Below, piece by piece: positions 9,482-16,986 of a stretch of 64,000 bases of DNA. Numbering within the stretch: the first letter of the stretch is position 1; the number at the start of each line of letters is the position of its first letter. The DNA is from Burkholderiales bacterium. GTDB lineage: Bacteria > Pseudomonadota > Gammaproteobacteria > Burkholderiales > Burkholderiaceae_C. Under the pieces are notes generated by a model. That model made no database searches. It saw only the letters and a list, made by a program, of their open reading frames with translations, and was not told the origin of the DNA. The translations under genes were made by a program, and so were the position numbers. The stretch covers positions 56,324 to 120,323 of the forward strand of contig JACPOI010000041.1 in assembly GCA_016185015.1 (NCBI GenBank), written 5' to 3'.

Positions 9482-11305
9482 ATGAGCTACCGGCAGACCC
9501 TCGACTTCCTGCTCTACCAGTGGCTCGCGGCCGAAACGCTGAATGCGCGTGAGCGTTTCGCGGACCACAACCGCGAAACCTTCGACGCCGTGCTCGACAC
9601 CTGCGAGCGCATCGCGCGCGAGAAATACGCGCCCTTCAACCGCACGGTCGATATCGAAGAGCCGCGTTTCGACGGCGAGCGCGTCATCCTGCCGCAGGCC
9701 ACCCACGAGGCCCAGAAGGCCTACGCGGCCTCGGGCATGCTCAGCGCCGCGCAGGATTACGAGATCGGTGGCATGCAGCTGCCCTATACGGTGGAGGCCG
9801 CAGCCAACTCCTTCTTCGCCATGGCCTCGATCAGCATTGGTTCGGGTCTGTTGACGTCGGGCAATGCCAACCTGCTGATGGCACACGGCACGGACCTGCA
9901 GAAAGAGGTCTTTGCCAAGAACGAATTCGCGGGGCGTTTCTCGGGCACCATGTGCCTGAGCGAACCGCAGGCTGGCTCGTCATTGAGCGACATTGCCACC
10001 CGGGCCGTGCCCGATGGTGCAGACCATGCGACGGATCCGCTGGGCCCACGTTATCGCCTCAAGGGCAACAAGATGTGGATCTCGGCTGGCGAACACGAGC
10101 TGACCGAGAACATCATCCACCTGGTGCTGGCCAAGATCCCCGGCCCGGACGGCAAGACCATCCCCGGCACACGGGGCATCTCGCTGTTCATCGTGCCCAA
10201 GAAACTGGTCGATACGCAGGGCAAGCTGACCGGGGAGCGCAACGACGTGGCGCTGGCCGGCCTGAACCACAAATGCGGCTGGCGCGGCACGACCAACACC
10301 CTGCTGAACTTCGGCGAAGGCAAGTACCCCGTGCGCGGCGAATCGGGTGCGATTGGCTATCTCGTGGGCCAGCCCGGCCAGGGTCTGCGTTGCATGTTCC
10401 ACATGATGAACGAGGCGCGCATCGGCATCGGCATGGCCGCCACCATGCTGGGCATGGCGGGTTACCAGGCCTCGCTGGACTACGCGAAGAACCGGCCCCA
10501 GGGTCGACCGATCGGGCCGGACGGCAAGGACGCCGCCAAACCCCAGATCCGCATCATCGAGCACGCCGACATCAAGCGCATGCTGCTGGCCCAGAAAGCC
10601 TGGTGCGAAGGGTCGCTGGCGCTGCAGCTCTATTGCGCGCGCCTGGTCGACGAGCAGCACACCGGCACACCCGAGGCCGCCGACGAGGCGCGCCTGCTGC
10701 TGGAGGTGCTGACGCCCATTGCCAAGAGCTGGCCCAGCGAATGGTGCCTGGAAGCCAATTCCCTGGCCATCCAGATCCACGGCGGCTATGGCTACACGCG
10801 CGATTTCCCGGTGGAGCAGTATTGGCGTGACAACCGCCTCAACATGATCCACGAAGGCACGCACGGCATCCAAGCCCTGGACCTGCTGGGTCGCAAGGTG
10901 CTGATGGAGGAGGGCCGAGGCCTGCAATTGCTGGCTGGCCGCATGACAAGCACCATCGCCCGTGCCCAGAAACAGGTCGAACTGGCACCGTACGCTGCGC
11001 AGCTGGCCCAGGCCCTGCAGCAGGTCGGCGCGACCACGAAGGCCGCGTGGTCCACCGGCCAGCCCGGTGAGGCCCTGGCCAATGCCGTGCCCTATCTGCA
11101 GGCGTTCGGCCACACGGTGCTGGCCTGGATCTGGCTCGAAGTGGCCTTGGCGGCCAAGCCGGACAGCCAGGACATGGCCCAGCGTGGCCGCCTGCTGGCC
11201 ACACAATTTTTCTTCCGATATGAATTGCCGAAAATCGGCGCCTGGCTTAAGGTGGTGGAATCCCGTGACATGACGTGTGCGGAATTTCCCGAAGAGGCGT
11301 TCTGA
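9482..11305 (+). CDS. Acyl-CoA dehydrogenase, long form with extra C-terminal domain
   Basis: A 607-residue FAD enzyme that introduces the trans-2 double bond in acyl-CoA. The flavin and substrate motifs MCLSEPQAGSSLSD and the segment IQIHGGYGYTRDFPVEQYWRD are clear, and the catalytic-base region reads NMIHEGTHGIQALDLLGRK. About 120 residues follow the catalytic core, the extra C-terminal domain seen in the 590-600-residue class (as in ACAD proteins of Pseudomonas and Burkholderiales). The first 35 residues form the helical N-terminal extension of that class. It follows the thiolase closely, and its stop codon shares one base with the start of the next small gene. Confidence 0.93.
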   Translation: MSYRQTLDFLLYQWLAAETLNARERFADHNRETFDAVLDTCERIAREKYAPFNRTVDIEEPRFDGERVILPQATHEAQKAYAASGMLSAAQDYEIGGMQLPYTVEAAANSFFAMASISIGSGLLTSGNANLLMAHGTDLQKEVFAKNEFAGRFSGTMCLSEPQAGSSLSDIATRAVPDGADHATDPLGPRYRLKGNKMWISAGEHELTENIIHLVLAKIPGPDGKTIPGTRGISLFIVPKKLVDTQGKLTGERNDVALAGLNHKCGWRGTTNTLLNFGEGKYPVRGESGAIGYLVGQPGQGLRCMFHMMNEARIGIGMAATMLGMAGYQASLDYAKNRPQGRPIGPDGKDAAKPQIRIIEHADIKRMLLAQKAWCEGSLALQLYCARLVDEQHTGTPEAADEARLLLEVLTPIAKSWPSEWCLEANSLAIQIHGGYGYTRDFPVEQYWRDNRLNMIHEGTHGIQALDLLGRKVLMEEGRGLQLLAGRMTSTIARAQKQVELAPYAAQLAQALQQVGATTKAAWSTGQPGEALANAVPYLQAFGHTVLAWIWLEVALAAKPDSQDMAQRGRLLATQFFFRYELPKIGAWLKVVESRDMTCAEFPEEAF

Positions 11306-11499
11306 TGGCAACCGAACTCAACAAACTCCGCGTCGAGCGGCTGGTCTGGATACTTGTCTATGGTGGCCTGATCGCGCTGGTCCTGGGCATGTTCGTGCAG
11401 CGCTACGACCGGCTGCTGGCCGACATCCTCCAGATCGGCGGCACCATCGTCGCGGGCACCGGAGCCCTGTTGATCTGGGTCCGCTCCCGTATGAAATAA
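11305..11499 (+). CDS. Small two-helix membrane protein, unknown function
   Basis: A 64-residue protein starting at the ATG that overlaps the acyl-CoA dehydrogenase stop (TGATG). It has two hydrophobic segments, about residues 14-30 (VWILVYGGLIALVLGMF) and 38-57 (ADILQIGGTIVAGTGALLIW), with a short charged loop QRYDRL between and a basic tail VRSRMK. This predicts a helical hairpin in the inner membrane. No enzyme motif is visible and I do not recognise a named family. Translational overlap with a fad gene suggests co-expression, perhaps tethering or assisting the dehydrogenase; that role is a guess. Confidence 0.7.
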   Translation: MATELNKLRVERLVWILVYGGLIALVLGMFVQRYDRLLADILQIGGTIVAGTGALLIWVRSRMK

Positions 11500-11522
11500 G
11501 CAAGGAACCAAGGCACAAGACC

Positions 11523-12314
11523 ATGACACGCAGCATCCAGCAACTCTTCGACCTCAAGGGCAAGACCGCCCTGATCACCGGCGGCTCACGCGGCCTGGGC
11601 CTGCAGCTGGCCCAGGCGCTGGGCGAGGCCGGAGCACGCATCATGATCAGCGCCCGCAAGGCCGACGAGCTGGAGGTGGCAGTGGCCGACCTGCAGGCCG
11701 CCGGCATCGACGCGCGCTGGATCGCCGCCGACTGCGCCCGCGAAGACGACATCCACCGCCTGGCCGATGAAACCATGCAGCGCATGGGCGAGGTGGACAT
11801 CCTGGTCAACAACGCCGGTGCCGCCTGGGGCGCGCCCGCGGAAGACCACCCGATTCCCGCCTGGGACAAGGTGATGAACCTCAACATCCGCGGTTATTTC
11901 ATCCTGAGCCAGGTGATCGGCAAGAAGAGCATGATCCCGCGCAAGTCGGGCCGCATCATCAACGTCGCGTCGATCGCCGGCCTGGGCGGCAACCCGCCCG
12001 AGATGACCACCATCGCCTACAACACCTCCAAGGGCGCGGTGATCAACTTCACGCGCGCGCTGGCCGCCGAATGGGGCAAGTACAGCATCAATGTCAACGC
12101 CATCTGCCCGGGGTTCTTCCCGAGCAAGATGACGGCCGGCACCCTGGCCGCCTGGGGTGAAGAGAACCTGAAGAAGCACGCACCGCTGCAACGCCTGGGT
12201 GACGACGAGGACCTCAAGGGCCTGTGCGTGCTCTACGCCTCGGACGCCGGCAAGCACATCACCGGCCAGTGGCTGGCGGTGGATGGCGGCGTCAGCTGCG
12301 TGACCGGCGGTTGA
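11523..12314 (+). CDS. Short-chain dehydrogenase/reductase (SDR)
   Basis: A 263-residue classical SDR. The nucleotide-binding motif is TGGSRGLG near residue 20, followed by NNAGA at about 99 and the active-site YNTSK at about 168; a serine lies upstream in INVASIAGLGG. The arginine after the beta2 strand (SARK) points to NADPH preference, as in RhlG/FabG-like reductases. The start at 11523 has AAGGAACC-type Shine-Dalgarno bases before it; the frame is open further upstream but overlaps the small membrane gene. In this operon it may oxidise or reduce a hydroxyacyl or ketoacyl intermediate. The exact substrate is unknown. Confidence 0.88.
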   Translation: MTRSIQQLFDLKGKTALITGGSRGLGLQLAQALGEAGARIMISARKADELEVAVADLQAAGIDARWIAADCAREDDIHRLADETMQRMGEVDILVNNAGAAWGAPAEDHPIPAWDKVMNLNIRGYFILSQVIGKKSMIPRKSGRIINVASIAGLGGNPPEMTTIAYNTSKGAVINFTRALAAEWGKYSINVNAICPGFFPSKMTAGTLAAWGEENLKKHAPLQRLGDDEDLKGLCVLYASDAGKHITGQWLAVDGGVSCVTGG

Positions 12315-12325
12315 GGGCCAGTGAC

Positions 12326-12760
12326 ATGAGCATTCCCTTTGGCGTGCGGGTTCCCTTCGTTGATCACCTGGGCTTCACCCTGGAGCGCTTCGAAGATGGC
12401 CAGTCCGAACTGCACTACGAGGCCCGGCCCGAGCACCTGAATTCCTTTGCCGTCACGCACGGTGGCGCCACCATGACGCTGATGGACGTGGCCATGGCGA
12501 CGGCGGCGCGCAGCGTGCAGCCCGAGATGGGCGTGGTCACCATCGAGATGAAAACCAGCTTCATGCAGGCCGCGCGCGGCAAGCTCACGGCCAAGGGCCG
12601 GCTGATCCACCGCACCGCCACCCTGGCCTTCACCGAGGCCACCATTTACGACGCCGACGGCAAACCTTGCTCGCACGCCACCGGCACCTTCAAGTACGTC
12701 AGGCGCCTGCCGACCGGCCCCAAGGACAGCCAGGCGCTCAACGTGATTTCCACCGACTGA
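12326..12760 (+). CDS. PaaI/YdiI-type hotdog-fold acyl-CoA thioesterase
   Basis: A 144-residue protein with a single hotdog domain. The motif VTHGGATMTLMDVAMATAAR contains the HGG and downstream aspartate that mark the PaaI/YdiI thioesterase group, and the VVTIEMKTSFMQ strand and AKGRLIHRTATLAF strands complete the fold. Such enzymes release CoA from small or medium acyl-CoAs and can relieve CoA sequestration in a beta-oxidation operon. The start at 12326 follows the SDR stop by 11 bp; an upstream frame extension overlaps the SDR and is rejected. Confidence 0.85.
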   Translation: MSIPFGVRVPFVDHLGFTLERFEDGQSELHYEARPEHLNSFAVTHGGATMTLMDVAMATAARSVQPEMGVVTIEMKTSFMQAARGKLTAKGRLIHRTATLAFTEATIYDADGKPCSHATGTFKYVRRLPTGPKDSQALNVISTD

Positions 12761-12782
12761 CCTAGACCTACAGAGACACACC

Positions 12783-13799
12783 ATGCCCAGCAACCGCCAG
12801 ATCCTGCTCGACAACCGCCCCGAGGGCGAAGCCACGGCCAGCAACTTCAAGCTCGTCACCGTCCAGACGCCCGCACTGCAGGACGGCCAGGTTCTGGTGC
12901 GCCACCATTTCCTGAGCCTGGACCCGTACATGCGTGGGCGCATGAACGACGGCAAGAGCTACGCGCAACCCCAGCCCCTGGGCGAGGTCATGATCGGCGG
13001 CACCGTGGGTGAGGTGGTGGAAAGCCGCCACCCCAAGTTCGCCGCCGGCGACAAGGTGGTGGGCATGGGCGGCTGGCAGGAGTACAGCGTGGTTGACGCC
13101 AACCAGCCCGGCGCCGTGCGCAAGGTCGACACCACGCATGTGCCGCTGAGCCACTACCTGGGCGCGGTCGGCATGCCGGGCGTCACCGCCTGGTATGGCC
13201 TGGTCAAGATCATCGAGCCCAAGGCGGGCGAAACCATGGTGGTCAGCGCCGCCGCGGGCGCCGTGGGCAGCGCCTACGGTGCACTCGCCAAGGCACGTGG
13301 CTGCCGCGTCGTGGGCATAGCCGGTGGCAAGGACAAGTGTGACTACGTGGTCAACGAACTGGGCTTCGACGCCTGCGTCGACTACAAGAAGCACAAGGAC
13401 GCGGGCTCGCTGTCCAAGGCGCTCAAGCAGGCCTGCCCGAATGGCATCGACGGTTATTTCGAGAACGTGGGTGGCATGGTGCTGGATGCCGTGCTGTCGC
13501 GCATGAACGCGCATGGCCGCATTGCTGTCTGCGGCATGATCGCCGGCTACGATGGCCAGCCTGTGCCCATGACCTATCCGCAGCTGATCCTGACCAACAG
13601 GCTCAAGGTGCAGGGTTTCATCGTCAGCGAGCACATGGAAGTCTGGCCCGAGGCCCTCAAGGAACTCGGCACCCTGGTGGGCACCGGCAAGCTGCGGCCA
13701 CGCGAGAGCGTGGCCCCGAATCTGGACGCCGCACCCGAGGCCTTCCTGGGCCTGCTCAAGGGCCGGAACTTCGGCAAGCAGCTCGTCAAGCTCATCTAG
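12783..13799 (+). CDS. NADP-dependent medium-chain oxidoreductase (zinc-free MDR, CurA/LTB4DH-like)
   Basis: A 338-residue MDR-superfamily reductase. The N-terminal MPSNRQILLDNRPEGEAT and LSLDPYMRGRMND are typical of the leukotriene-B4 dehydrogenase/CurA branch, which reduces activated double bonds with NADPH. The Rossmann domain shows VVSAAAGAVGSAYGALAKARG at about residues 153-172 and GGKDKCDYVVNELGFDACVDY after it. No structural zinc cysteines are present. The neighbours suggest an enoyl-CoA or enone substrate, which is inference. It is followed after 10 bp by a fatty-acid desaturase. Confidence 0.9.
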   Translation: MPSNRQILLDNRPEGEATASNFKLVTVQTPALQDGQVLVRHHFLSLDPYMRGRMNDGKSYAQPQPLGEVMIGGTVGEVVESRHPKFAAGDKVVGMGGWQEYSVVDANQPGAVRKVDTTHVPLSHYLGAVGMPGVTAWYGLVKIIEPKAGETMVVSAAAGAVGSAYGALAKARGCRVVGIAGGKDKCDYVVNELGFDACVDYKKHKDAGSLSKALKQACPNGIDGYFENVGGMVLDAVLSRMNAHGRIAVCGMIAGYDGQPVPMTYPQLILTNRLKVQGFIVSEHMEVWPEALKELGTLVGTGKLRPRESVAPNLDAAPEAFLGLLKGRNFGKQLVKLI

Positions 13800-13809
13800 G
13801 ACTCATGCC

Positions 13810-14901
13810 ATGGACCAGGCCCCGCACTCGCAAGCAGGCGATGGAGCAGGGCAGGCCCTTGCCGGGCGGGGCGAGGAGTTCCGCGACGACCTACGCGCAC
13901 CGGGCAGCCGCAATGCCCAGGCCCGGCGCCTGCTGACGGCCGAGGAACTGGCACCACTCACCACCTTGTCGGACAGCCGCTCGATGCTGGCCGTCCTGCA
14001 GACGGTGCTGCTGGCCGCCGCCGGCATGGCCCTGGCCTCCTTGGCCTGGCCCACGCCGTGGTGGTGGTTGGGGGGCCTGGCCGGCCTGGTGCTGATCGGC
14101 GTGGCCCAGCACGGCCTGTTCATCCTGGCGCACGAAGCGGCCCATTACCGCCTCCTCGCGAACCGCAGCCTCAATGATGTGCTGGGCCGCCTGATCGGCA
14201 TGAGCGGCGGTGTCTCCATGTGCACCTACCGCGTCACGCACCGCCTTCACCACAACAACCTCTACGGCCCCGAAGACCCGGACACGGCCATACACGGCGG
14301 TTACCCGCGTGGCAAGGCCTATCTGTGGAAGAAGCTGGCGCAGGACCTGATCGGCTGGAACGCCTGGAAAACCTACGCCTACTTCTTCGGTTCGCCGGCC
14401 ATCAACGAAGACACGAAGCGCCGCATGTCCCCGCTGGACGACACCTCGCCGCAGCTGCGCGCCGCGGCCCGGCGTGATCGCTGGGGCGTGGTGGCCTTCC
14501 ATCTGCTGGCGCCGGTGGGCGCCGCGCTGATCGGCGGCCTCGATGGCCTGCTGGTCTATCTGGCCTTGTGGACCCTGCCGCTGCTCACGACGCTGCAGCC
14601 CATCCTGCGCCTGCGTGCCATCTGCGAGCACGGTGCGGTGTACGACCTCACCTCGCCGCTGACCGCAGCGCGGACCAACCGGACCTGGGGCAGCACGGCC
14701 AACTGGGTCGGGCGCTTCTTCCTGTTCCCGCACCACGTGAACTACCACCTGGAACACCACCTGTACCCAGCGGTGCCCCATTACAACTTGCCGCGCCTGC
14801 ACCGGCTGCTGGAAGAGAAGAGGGCTTTGGGTGAGGCCGAGGTGCGTGACCTCGGTGAAACCTGGTCCCAGATATTTGCACCAAGGAAAGCCCGTGGCTG
14901 A
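13810..14901 (+). CDS. Membrane fatty-acid desaturase-family protein
   Basis: A 363-residue integral membrane di-iron oxygenase. Three histidine boxes are visible: HEAAH (about residue 108), HRLHH (about 144) and HLEHH (about 316, within HHVNYHLEHHLYP). Hydrophobic helices lie around residues 60-110 and 220-250. This box pattern fits the acyl-lipid or carotenoid-ketolase/desaturase superfamily. The first 50 residues are hydrophilic and alanine-rich. It overlaps the downstream GST gene by 8 bases. Within a fad-type operon it may modify membrane or acyl chains; the actual substrate cannot be assigned. Confidence 0.87.
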   Translation: MDQAPHSQAGDGAGQALAGRGEEFRDDLRAPGSRNAQARRLLTAEELAPLTTLSDSRSMLAVLQTVLLAAAGMALASLAWPTPWWWLGGLAGLVLIGVAQHGLFILAHEAAHYRLLANRSLNDVLGRLIGMSGGVSMCTYRVTHRLHHNNLYGPEDPDTAIHGGYPRGKAYLWKKLAQDLIGWNAWKTYAYFFGSPAINEDTKRRMSPLDDTSPQLRAAARRDRWGVVAFHLLAPVGAALIGGLDGLLVYLALWTLPLLTTLQPILRLRAICEHGAVYDLTSPLTAARTNRTWGSTANWVGRFFLFPHHVNYHLEHHLYPAVPHYNLPRLHRLLEEKRALGEAEVRDLGETWSQIFAPRKARG

Positions 14902-15853
14902 ACTGCTCCTGCACCACTACCCGACTTCACCGTTCTCGGAAAAGATCCGCCTCATCCTGGGCCACAAGCAGCTTGCCTGGCAATCCGTGCGGGTGCCACG
15001 GGTGATGCCCAAGCCCGATGTGGTGGCACTGACCGGTGGCTACCGCAAGACGCCATTCCTGCAGATCGGCTCACACATCTATTGCGATACCGCGTTGATC
15101 TGTGATGTGCTGGAACATCTGCAGCCCGAGCCCACGCTCTACCCCGCGGACCAGAAGGGCCTGGCACGCATCCTTGCGCAGTGGGCCGACGACAAGCTCT
15201 TCTGGGCCGCCATGGCCTGGAACTTCAGCCCTGCAGGTGCAGCTCAGATGTTTGGCGGAGGCGCCCCCGAACAATGGGGGCCTGTGGCCAAGGCCTTCGG
15301 CGAGGACCGCAGCAAGATGCGGGTGGCCGTTCCCCGCAACCCGCCGGCCGACGCCGCGGCCGCCTACAAGAGCTACCTGCGCCGCCTCGCCTCGATGCTG
15401 GAGACCCAACCCTACCTGCTGGGCAACGCGCCCTGCATTGCCGACTTCGCCGCCTACCACCCGCTGTGGTTCACGCGCACGCAAACCAGCGTGATGGCCG
15501 GCATCCTCTCAGCGACGCCGGTCGTGCTGGCCTGGATGGACCGCATGGCGGCCATAGGGCATGGCGGGCCCGGCGCTGACATCGACGCCGGGGCAGCGAT
15601 CGCGCTGTGCGCGGCGTCAACGGATCAGGGCAGCGTGCTCGCCGATCAGCCCTTCCAGGACGAGCACGGCATCGCCCTGGGCAGCCGCGTGAGCATCTTC
15701 AGCGACAGTTTTGGCCCGGAGCCCAGCACCGGCGAGCTGGTGGCCGCCACCCGCATGCATTACACGATCCGCCGCGTTGATGAGCGTGCGGGCGTGGTCC
15801 ACGTCCATTTCCCCCGCATCGGCTATGTATTGAAAAAGGAAGAGACAACATGA
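14894..15853 (+). CDS. Glutathione S-transferase-family protein with long C-terminal extension
   Basis: A 319-residue protein. The N-terminal thioredoxin-like GST domain starts AELLLHHYPTSPFSEKIRLI, with the GSH-site segment TPFLQIGSHIYCDTALICDVL. The start is chosen as GTG at 14894 because AAGGAAAG lies just before it and the GST domain begins immediately; the gene overlaps the desaturase stop. A helical GST C domain follows to about residue 225. The last 90 residues form an extra beta-rich part (GSVLADQPFQDEHGIALGSRVSI is represented), longer than the usual 200-230-residue GSTs. Its stop overlaps the next SDR start (ATGA). Confidence 0.85.
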   Translation: MAELLLHHYPTSPFSEKIRLILGHKQLAWQSVRVPRVMPKPDVVALTGGYRKTPFLQIGSHIYCDTALICDVLEHLQPEPTLYPADQKGLARILAQWADDKLFWAAMAWNFSPAGAAQMFGGGAPEQWGPVAKAFGEDRSKMRVAVPRNPPADAAAAYKSYLRRLASMLETQPYLLGNAPCIADFAAYHPLWFTRTQTSVMAGILSATPVVLAWMDRMAAIGHGGPGADIDAGAAIALCAASTDQGSVLADQPFQDEHGIALGSRVSIFSDSFGPEPSTGELVAATRMHYTIRRVDERAGVVHVHFPRIGYVLKKEETT

Positions 15854-16758
15854 TCAAGGATTTCGCCGGCAAGACCGCTGTGCTGACCGGTGCCGGCTCC
15901 GGCTTCGGGCTGGAGTGCGCGCGCATCGGCGCCCGCCTGGGCATGAAACTGGTGCTGGCCGACGTGCAGCAGGATGCGCTGGACCGTACCGCTGCGGAGA
16001 TGAAGGCTGCTGGTGCCGAGGTGCTGGCGCAGCAGGTTGACGTCTCGGATGCTGCGCAGATGGATCATCTCGCGCGTCGCGTCCAGGAGCGCTTCGGTGC
16101 ACCGCACCTTGTCTTCAACAACGCCGGCGTGGGCGCCGGCGGCCTGGTCTGGGAAAACACGGTGCAGGACTGGCAGTGGGTGCTGGGCGTCAACCTCTGG
16201 GGCGTGATCCACGGCGTGCGCCTGTTCACGCCCATGATGCTGGAGGCCGCACAGAAGGACCCCGGCTACCGTGGTCATATCGTGAACACCGCCAGCATGG
16301 CCGGCCTGTTGAACGCGCCCAACATGGGCGTCTACAACGTGAGCAAGCATGCGGTGGTCTCGCACAGCGAAACCCTGTACCAGGACCTGGCCCTGGTGAC
16401 GGAGCAGATCGGCGCCTCGGTGCTGTGCCCCTTCTTCGTCCCCACCGGCATCCACCAGAGCGAACGCAACCGCCCGGGCGAACTGGCCATGGCCAAGCCC
16501 ACGCGCAGCCAGCTCATCGGGCAGGCGATGAGCGACAAGGCCGTGAGTTCGGGCAAGGTGACGGCGGCTGAAGTTGCGCAGAAGGTGTTCGAGGCGATCG
16601 CCGCCAACCAGTTCTACATCTACAGCCATCCCAAGGCCATTGCCTCGGTGCAGACGCGGCTGGAGGACATCATGCAGGCGCGCAATCCCACCGATCCTTT
16701 TGCCCACAAGCCGGAGCTGGGCTTGGAGCTGCGCCGGGCTCTGCGCGCCAGCGCCTGA
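15850..16758 (+). CDS. Short-chain dehydrogenase/reductase (SDR)
   Basis: A 302-residue SDR, the last gene of the catabolic run. Motifs are TGAGSGFG near residue 13, NNAGVGAGG at about 90, VNTASMAG at about 143 and the active-site YNVSK at about 160. An aspartate ends strand beta2 (LVLADVQQDAL), which favours NAD. After the SDR core, an unusually long C-terminal part (about 60 residues) reads as helices with a final ELRRALRASA. It overlaps the GST gene (ATGA), so expression is coupled. The gene converges with a GGDEF-EAL gene, with a repeat element between them. Confidence 0.88.
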   Translation: MIKDFAGKTAVLTGAGSGFGLECARIGARLGMKLVLADVQQDALDRTAAEMKAAGAEVLAQQVDVSDAAQMDHLARRVQERFGAPHLVFNNAGVGAGGLVWENTVQDWQWVLGVNLWGVIHGVRLFTPMMLEAAQKDPGYRGHIVNTASMAGLLNAPNMGVYNVSKHAVVSHSETLYQDLALVTEQIGASVLCPFFVPTGIHQSERNRPGELAMAKPTRSQLIGQAMSDKAVSSGKVTAAEVAQKVFEAIAANQFYIYSHPKAIASVQTRLEDIMQARNPTDPFAHKPELGLELRRALRASA

Positions 16759-16778
16759 GCGTGCGGCGCAGAGGCTCC

Positions 16779-16986
16779 GAACTCGTGAATAAATCGTAGC
16801 GAGCGGTCCGAGCGCAAGGCGGACGGAGCGCAGTCACCGGAACGTACTTCCCGTACGTGAGAATGGCGACAATGCAGTTGCGGCGTAGGCTAACTTTTGC
16901 TGCTGTGCAAAAGTTAAGCGCAGCGGCCGGAGCCAACACCGCCCAACGCGGCGATCGGGCCGCGCAGCAGATTTATTTGCAAGTTC
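16779..16986. repeat. Intergenic repeat copy 2, inverted relative to copy 1, with an internal insertion
   Basis: The 208-bp unit begins GAACTCGTGAATAAATC (16779-16795) and ends GATTTATTTGCAAGTTC (16970-16986), inverted arms matching at 14 of 17. Read on the minus strand, its interior follows copy 1 (5886-6027): CCCGATCGCCGCGTTGGGCG, then AAGTACGTTCCGGTGACTGC. Copy 2 carries about 66 extra bp after the GGGCGGTG block, including a strong hairpin. It ends directly at the stop codon of the convergent GGDEF-EAL gene. Confidence 0.85.
16891..16916. terminator. Perfect 10-bp hairpin inside repeat copy 2
   Basis: TAACTTTTGC and GCAAAAGTTA form a perfect 10-bp stem with the 6-nt loop TGCTGT. It lies between two convergent genes, so it could end transcripts from both sides; no long T-run follows. 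The bases are absent from copy 1 of the repeat. Confidence 0.5.
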
